Positions 57,450 through 64,000 of a stretch of DNA of 64,000 nucleotides are shown one piece after another. This DNA is from Avena insularis. Taxonomy: Eukaryota > Streptophyta > Magnoliopsida > Poales > Poaceae. The stretch spans positions 91,378,684 through 91,442,683 of the forward strand of contig CM042685.1 in NCBI GenBank assembly GCA_023614405.1, written 5' to 3'. A model generated the notes under the pieces. That model did no database searches and had not been told where the DNA came from. It saw nothing but the letters and a program-made list of their open reading frames with translations. The stretch's first letter is position 1. Each line of letters begins with the position of its first letter. The translations under genes were made by a program, and so were the position numbers.

Positions 57450-58250
57450 CTATGTCCATGGTCATGGACGGTTGAGAAGGCTTATGTAAAGAGGTGCTGG
57501 TTTTGATTTCAAAAAGGAGTTCAGAAAAGAAAAGGCTTGAAAAGTTTTTGACCATGGGATGGTCGGAAAAAGGAGGAAGGAGTTTGGTCATGGGATGGCC
57601 GGAAGGAAAAACAAATGGGTGACCCAATCCTAGTGTTTTCTACAAGAATTTTAAAAATTTCTCCAAAATGTTTTACAAAGGTTTTCAACAAATATATAGA
57701 CATGTTATATCTACAAGAGAAACTATTTTATAAAAGAGCCTCATATGGAGCCCTCCTACTACCACAACCATATTTCATATCTTTTATTATTGTTCTCTTA
57801 AGGTGGTTTGCGAGTACATTCAAAGTACTCACCAACATTGTCCCTAGCTATTTACTTGGCTAGACTATCAGAGGATAGAGAGAGAAATGGAGATGATGAC
57901 GTCTATGCGAGCTAGGCCGTGTTCCTAGTCAGTCGACTGTAGGTTAAGGCATGACATGGGCTCTGTGCTTGAGGACTTCTGCTATTAATATTGTATCGCC
58001 ATAATGGAACTAATGTAAGTACTTGTACTTGTTATTAATGGATGTTGTAATGATACTTGTTGATTATGCTCACGGCTCACTGATAATGAGAACGTGAATC
58101 TCAGGCATAACGGGGATTATCGGACCATAAATCCTGGGTCCCACAAGCAGGTTCTAGGTTTCAGGGGGGTCGAGGATTAATGGCTTGTTGATTCCCACAA
58201 ACACTGATCTCCCAACAAGATTGTTCCTTCTGATCCAATACGGTGCTACA

Positions 58251-59212
58251 GGGTCATTCCGATCAAAGGCCCTATGGAAAACATGGCAGTGGAGCGAGGG
58301 ATAAGAGAGCAGCTCTCTACCCATGTATGACACTGGATCACCATGGCTTCAGGTTCATGCACCCCTGGTGTGAATCCATAGGACAACCCAGTCAAACTAT
58401 GTCAAGTACCACATGTGTGATGCAATATCTTCCGCCTTGGCATCGTCACCTGCTTGGACGTTTGCTGACTCTTCAATTACTAGAGATTGTATGACATGTG
58501 GACCTACAAGTATACCTATGTGTTCATTTCAGTTAGAAAAAGTATCACTAACAATGGATTTGTAACTAATTTATAAATTTTACTTTTAAAAAATGACACT
58601 CACTCCACTTGGTCAGTTCCTAGAACAGAACATCTCCTCATGGTTCTGTCACCGCGTATATGCAGTCAATACGACCATTGGCTAGACTTATGGTAATGGC
58701 ATCAACATACTTTGTTGGTGCAAGATAGTCGTACTAAAGGATAGACCAGTCCCTCTCAAAGGAAAATCTATGGTAGCATTGAATTTTTCAAACACCACCA
58801 TCGCCCTGTAGTACCATTGGTTTTCAAATCTGTACGGTCTACTTGTTATCTGTATCTTCAGCAGGTCGATACTCGCTTGCTTGTAGATGTAAGTGCATGG
58901 GGGGTCAGGGGAAAACTGGTCACCGAATGGGTAAATATAAACATGCTGCACAGGTGGCAGCTTGATACGTGCCATAGTGTAGACATTTTGGAGGTACTAG
59001 CTCCCTGGGTGCTTTGCCATCGCAATCCATTCTCCTCTCGCACTAACCCAGCGACCCTTGTTTTCAAATGCATCATCATCCCAAGTTCCTGGTATGTCAC
59101 CATCAACTGGTACAAATGCTTCTACTATTGGATTGTCTAGTGGAATCAGCAACACATAAATACCCTGCAATATATTTTCTTCGTATCTAGGGGCATGCAA
59201 GGTGTTCCACAA
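58251..59212 (-). pseudogene. Unidentified gene-like frame, upstream part (cut by Y)
   Basis: From 59212 the minus strand reads IYVLLIPLDNPIVEAFVPVD, GDIPGTWDDDAFENKGRWVS and, after an in-frame TAG near 59001, YIYPFGDQFSPDPPCTYIY and WYYRAMVVFEKFNATIDF. After a frame change come YLAPTKYVDAITISLANGRI, later AGDDAKAEDIASHMWYLT and HCHVFHRAFDRNDP at the Y edge. Several stops and at least one frameshift are present; some may be introns. I do not recognise the family. Consistent protein-like quality over nearly 1 kb on one strand is the main evidence. Confidence 0.45.
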
Positions 59213-59287
59213 AGGGGAAAGTGGCTAGCTAGCTTTGCCGAAACGTGATGAATAAATAATTCATGCAAACAAAACACATCGAGGAAT

Positions 59288-59413
59288 AAGGTCTTGTTTG
59301 GATTAAATAAAAAGTGTAGGAATAGGAAATTTTCTTTTGATGGTGGCACTGTTCAATTGTTTGATTCAAAGGAAATTTTACTACGTTTTTGTTTTCATGT
59401 AAACCAAACAGCC
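59288..59413. mobile_element. Possible Tourist/Harbinger-like MITE
   Basis: The left end reads GGTCTTGTTTGGATTAAAT and the reverse complement of the right end reads GGCTGTTTGGTTTACATG. The inner words TAGGAATAGGAAATTTTC and AAAGGAAATTTTACTACG are partly complementary. The G-rich start followed by TGTTTGG is typical of grass Tourist-like elements. A clear 3-bp duplication was not found. Confidence 0.4.
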
Positions 59414-59763
59414 AACTTTTTGCAGAATTCTTGTGTTTGTCAAATACATGAAATATAAAATATAAGGACAGACTTGATTGGCCAGTACACCTTCTGTTAC
59501 GCGTATCGATAATCCTGGTCATTGTTGTCTTTTTAGTTTGGAGGAGAGAGGGGGACACTGAAGCAAAAGTCTTGGGCCTCTTTGGATCACAAGATTGAGA
59601 ACACAAGAATGTCACATGTTTGCCGGTGAAAACAGGCAATTGCAAAACATCAGAAAACTACCTACATGAATGACATGTCTCGATGCTACACACATGATGA
59701 TAGTTGGGGCTCAGGTAGATGTTCCAATTACTGCGGTATTTAGGTGTACGGAACAATCTAAGG

Positions 59764-60264
59764 TTAGAGTGCAAAACCGCTTTTTACCTTCTTGTCACGG
59801 TCGAATGGCCTTGAGTGTGGGTTAGAGTGAAGTAGGGTGGGCGTACCAAACAGGAGAGTAGAATCTTCCGCAATCCCTCGATGCATGCCAAATATGCTGC
59901 GAGCTAGGCGAGCGGTGCTTAGAAGATCAGCATGACTGGTGATGTTTCTCAGCGTTCCGTAGTGGAGGTTGCCAAATACCATTTCCTGTATGTAGCACTC
60001 TTATATCTTACACTTCATCGCTCTAGACGGACGAGCACTGTCGAAAGTCGTTCTGGCGAAGAGAACTACATAAGATTTTTGGGGATGGTTGGTGGTTTCT
60101 ACCTTTCTGCAAGGATGGAGAAGGGCTAGGATCATACACAAGAGGCCAAAGCATAAGAGGAACACGATGAGGTGCTGGAGGTTTCTCCCCAAAAAAATGG
60201 GTTGGGCGGTCGGCTGTTCTCCTGTGGTTGTCAGATCGACTCCTCTGTCCCAGTGACAAGGCAT
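59764..60264 (-). pseudogene. Unrecognised minus-strand frame with a hydrophobic segment
   Basis: Two open stretches in the same frame (60264-60001 and 59982-59764) are separated by one stop. The first contains HLIVFLLCFGLLCMILALL, long enough to span a membrane. The second begins MVFGNLHYGTLRNITSHADL and looks protein-like. They lie upstream of, and on the same strand as, the frame at 58251-59212, and could be further exons of it. The evidence is weak. Confidence 0.3.
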
Positions 60265-60464
60265 TTCTTAAACGCTCTGGCCCGCAACGCTAGCTCCAAG
60301 TTTGAGGGGCTACTATTTTTTTCCTATCGGTAGCTAGGGAATAATCTCAAGGAAAGTCACACCATGCCGAAAAACAAGTTTGAAGTGCCCGGTGTCAAAA
60401 AACACAATTTGTTTTGCATGCATATATTGTAAAGGTCCTGAATTTTTTTAATGCTCTTCGTCTC

Positions 60465-63400
60465 TTATTACTCCCACATTTTTTAACAAGCGGAACTCCT
60501 AGTGGAAATATTGTTCCCCATGCCAATAGGAACCCACATACTGCTAACAAATATGGTAAATCCACCACGCCAAGTTCTTGCATAGCTAAGAACTTGAATT
60601 TTACAGAAACTCTCGTTGGATTTGCTGTAATGAATCCTTAATTATCTTAGAAAGATTTTGGAAAATTTTAAGATCAGTCTATCGCATTTACTTGTACTCC
60701 TCTAATTAAAATTTTACACTGATGGTGGGAGTATATTTTACATCAAGGACCTAAACAAGGGAAGATCACATAGAGGTAGATATGGCCATACTCTTCATAG
60801 TACTTCCTCTTTAATTTTATCCAAAATATGGTTAAATTTGGCAGCATGCAAATTATTGGATATGCGATCATCAACATGAACTATGATGTAGATATGACCA
60901 TGACCTTGGTCGTTCGGCTGGAAATCCAAGAATTTTAATACTCATTGATAACTAAGCCTAAATTCGTTTAAATTTTACCACTTACTAGATGGTGTGAGTA
61001 CATTTTACATCAAGTTCCTAAAAAAGGAAAATTACATCAAGGTCCATACATTTTGCACGAAGTACCCGAAAATAGTCGGATCGACTCCTTCTCGAGATAG
61101 CAGTTGATCGAGCCATACTCTTCATACTACTTCCTCTTCGATTATTTTCAAAATATATCCAAATTTGGCGGCATGCATATTCTTGGATATGATATCATCA
61201 ACATCAAATATGATATAGATATGGCCATGTACTTGGTCATTCTGCTTGAAACCAAAGAATGTTCATATTGTTTAACAACTAAGCTTAATTTTGTTTAAAT
61301 TTAACCACTTAATTTTAGGTTCAAATGCTACATGGATGGTGGGAATACATTTTATATCAAATACCAAAAAATTGAAAATTAAATTAAGTTCCATAACTTT
61401 ATCATGAAGCACCCTAAAATTAAGCAAGGAAAATAGTCGGCTTTGGCTCCTTCTAAAGAGAGCAACTGATTGAGCCATACTTTTCAAAATATGGCCAATT
61501 TTGGCAGAATGCAAATTCTTGGATATGGCATCATCAACATAATATATGATGTATATAATGCCATACCCTTGGTCGTTCGGCTTGAAATCCAAGACTGTTC
61601 ATACTCATTGTGACAACTAAGCTTAAATTCGTTTAAATTTTACCACTTACTTTTATGTTTGAATTTTATACGGACGATGGGAGTAAGTTTTACATCAAGG
61701 ACCTACAAAAGGAAAATCATATCGACGTCCATGCATTTATTATGAAGGACCCTAAAATTAAGATGGGAAAACTGTCGGGTTTAACTCCTTCTCGAGAGAG
61801 CACGCTGCTGATCAAGCCATACTCTTCATACTACTTCCTCTTTGATTGTTTTCAACATATGGCCAAATTTGGCGGCATGAAAATTCTTGTATATGAGATC
61901 ATCAACATAAAGTATATGATGTAGATATGACTTGCTTTAATTTAAAGGAAAACATTAAGTATTTTCATTTCTAAACTCCAAAATGGTTTTTTTTCATAAA
62001 ACTTGGAACTCCCATTATTTAACAGCATTTTTGTTCACCATGCCAAGATACACACACCTACAATGTATGAGATCGAACATTACTAGTAAGTATGGCCATT
62101 TACCCTTGTCATTCGGCCTGAAGCACGAGAATATTCATACATGAAAGGATATATTTTGAAGGAGTTTGTTTTTTCAAAAGTTGTTAATTCTCATTATTAT
62201 CATCTTTCACGGAAAGAATTACATGTCAGAGGACATCATGCGATGTTTCTTTAGTTATTTTTTTATTGTTTTTGAATCAAGGTTAAATTTTTCTAGATGC
62301 AAATTTTTTGAAGCCTGTGTTTGTCACTTTCGGTAGCTTTCGATGTACTGAATTTCGGGTTAGCTTCAATAGTTTTTTGGAAAATTTTAAAAGACATATA
62401 TCTTTCTTACTTGTATTTAAAATTTTACACGGTCGGTGGAAGTATAGTTTACATCGAAGTCCTCAAATAATAGAAAATTACATAGAGGTCCAAATATTTA
62501 GCACAAAGGCCCCTAAAATTAAATAAAGAAAAGCAGTCTGGTCTGCTCCTTCTCTAGTGAGTAGCTGAGCCATACAATACTATTGTACTTTCTTAACACA
62601 CAAAAAAACCATCTTCACTTTTGAACCAGCGTGCTGCAGGTGGCGCAGGGTGTGAAATAGAATGAAAAGGCAAGTTGACGCACGTATGAAGCGCCACGTA
62701 TTGAACGAGAGAGAGAGATCAGCTAGCCGGGGTGTAGGGATGGTGATGAGGAAGTTAAGGAAAGAGAAAACACAATTTTTTACTTTTACTAATTATCACC
62801 CTATGTATGTACCATGTACCTCATGTCAGGAACCGTCACAGATTTGCTCTGACATCGCACAACCTTCAAATCCTCCTCTTCCCTTCCCTTGTGCTGTCTC
62901 CTGCGTGCTCTCCATCTCTTCTTACTCCCAGATTTTTTTCAATAGGAGGAAATTCCTAGTGGAAATATTGTTCACCATGCCAAGGGGCACCCATGTGCTT
63001 CTACCAAGTATGGTAACTCCACCACGCCAAGATCTTGCATAGCTAAGAACTTGAATTTTTAAGCTCTAGGTTGTTTTGCTGTACGATCAATCTATCGCAT
63101 TTACTTGTACTCCTCTAGTTAAAATTACACACTAACGGTGGGAGTATATTTTACATAAAGTCCCTAAACAAGGGAAAATCACATTGAGGTCCATACATTT
63201 ACCACAAAGGACCCTCCAATTAAGCAAGGAAAACTGTTGGGTTCGACTCCTTCTCAAGAGAGGAGCTGATCGAGCATACTCTTCATACTACTTCCTCTTC
63301 AATTGTACCTAAAATATGGCCAAATTTGACAGCATGCAAATTCTTGGATATGGGATCATGAGGGCAAAGTATGATGTATATATGGCCATAACCTTGGTCG

Positions 63401-64000
63401 TTCGGCTTGAAATCCAAGGATGTTCAAACTGATTGAAAACTAAGATTAATATCGTTTAAATTTTACCACTTACTTGGATGGTGGGAGTAAATTTTATATC
63501 AAGGACCTAAAAAGGCGAAAATTTACATCGAGGTCCATATATTTAGCACGAAGCGTCCTAAAATTAAGCAAGGAAAACAATAGGTTCGGCTCCTTCTCGA
63601 GAGAGCATCTAATCGAGTCGTACTCTTCATACTTCTTCCTCTTCGATTGTTTTAGAAATATGGCCAATTTTGTCGGCAAGCAATTTTTTGTATATTAGGT
63701 CATCAACATAAATTATGATGTAGATATGGCCATGACATTGGTCCTCCGGCTTGAAACCCAAGAATGTTCATAGTTATTTAAAACTAACCTTAATTTCATT
63801 TAAGTTTTACCACTTACTTGGATGCTGGGAGTACATTTTATATCAAGGACCTAAACAAGGGAAAATCACATCGAGGTCCATAAATTTAATTAGCACAAAG
63901 GACTCCAAATTTAAGCATTGAAAACAGTCAGGTTCGGCTCCTTCTCGAGAGAGAACATGAATGATCGAGCCATAATCTTCATACTACTTCCTCTTCGATT
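60465..64000. repeat. Degenerate tandem repeat, monomer about 327-362 bp, with a longer super-unit
   Basis: The marker CCATACTCTTCATACTACTT or a variant recurs at about 60786, 61113, 61475, 61817, 62570, 63274, 63619 and 63970. Adjacent spacings are 327, 362, 342, 345 and 351, with two long gaps (753 and 704). Other unit markers are GGTGGGAGTA, TCAAGGACCTA, AAATTAAGCAAGGAAAA, CTCCTTCTCGAGAGAG, ATGGCCAAATTTGGC and TTGGTCGTTCGGCTTGAAA. A leader with CTAGTGGAAATATTGTTC and CTTGCATAGCTAAGAACTTG precedes the arrays at 60500-60600 and again at 62950-63060, giving a super-unit of about 2.45 kb. It continues beyond the window. Confidence 0.8.

Larger units (their letters stand above)
49237..58250 (+). 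mobile_element. Y LTR-type sequence (plus orientation) with nested X solo LTR
   Basis: Starts TGTAACATCCCAATTTTATC at 49237. The right end is inferred at ...GGTGCTACA (58250), because gene-like minus-strand sequence resumes there. Without X (2990 bp plus its 5-bp duplication) it is about 6.0 kb, long for one LTR, so some internal sequence or another insertion may be hidden. It carries the conserved block near 57411-57486. Flanks ATTAG and GGGTC do not form a duplication, which argues for recombination or a misplaced right boundary. No gag or pol wording was found. Confidence 0.6.

Noticed and set aside
49237..58250. Clean solo LTR with target duplication for Y
   Set aside because: Flanks ATTAG and GGGTC differ, and the length without X (about 6 kb) is unusual. 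I therefore left it as Y LTR-type sequence with an uncertain right edge.
60465..64000. CRISPR-like or direct-repeat array
   Set aside because: Units are over 300 bp, diverged and contiguous, with no short repeat-spacer alternation. The context is a plant genome.

Overview
The window is repeat-dense nuclear DNA of a grass. The signature is Pooideae-like (wheat, barley, oat, rye or ryegrass type), but the species cannot be fixed from sequence alone. The evidence is nested Ty3/Gypsy elements with LTRs up to 4 kb or more, a Cassandra TRIM carrying 5S-like LTRs, a CACTA-type accessory gene with a plant intron, and small MITE-like elements. I see no intact host gene, no rRNA or tRNA gene, and nothing prokaryotic.

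Layout, left to right. (1) 1-6871: a minus-strand array of two internally deleted non-chromoviral (Tat/OTA-type) Gypsy elements that share a middle LTR (3737-4278). The left one keeps gag, a damaged protease and a reverse transcriptase cut just after its YVDD box. The right one is little more than leader plus a repetitive 3' UTR. (2) 6872-8832: low-information DNA with one gene-like fragment (7138-7383), a short MITE-like element (7924-8007) and a large AT-rich foldback (8548-8832). (3) 8833-10390: a plus-strand CACTA-type Ulp1-like gene remnant with a recognisable intron, split by a complete Cassandra element (9025-9783, TSD GGGAG) and cut off by an LTR of family X. (4) 10391-12366 and 36025-36628: the two halves of that X LTR. 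(5) 12367-36024: inside the X LTR, a 23.7-kb LTR-internal-LTR-internal-LTR array of a Tekay/Del-type chromovirus (minus strand), flanked by a perfect 5-bp duplication GTAGA. (6) 36629-44203: a third, older, left-truncated copy of the same chromovirus family. (7) 44204-47640: an LTR of family Y (minus) plus a piece of its internal region. (8) 47641-49236: low-copy sequence ending in a gene-like reading frame. (9) 49237 to about 58250: a plus-strand Y LTR-type sequence containing a complete solo LTR of family X (51890-54879, TSD GTCGT). (10) 58251-60464: the apparent continuation of the gene-like frame on the minus strand, with MITE-like debris. (11) 60465-64000: an unidentified tandem repeat with a monomer of about 0.33-0.36 kb, running off the window.

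The most interesting material is in the chromovirus family. All three copies have an extra sense ORF of about 267 codons between primer-binding site and gag. All four LTRs have a TATA box followed by an AUG-free stretch ending at a splice-donor-like GGTGAGCC or GGTAAGCC. Both the extra ORF and gag begin directly after AG acceptor-like sequences. This suggests an alternatively spliced leader feeding two cistrons. A second cross-family signal is a palindrome (CTATTCGAATAG or CTAATCGATTAG) embedded in a conserved block shared by the LTRs of three different families, where sequence changes but symmetry is kept. Two independent three-LTR arrays in one 64-kb window point to repeated unequal recombination between LTRs.
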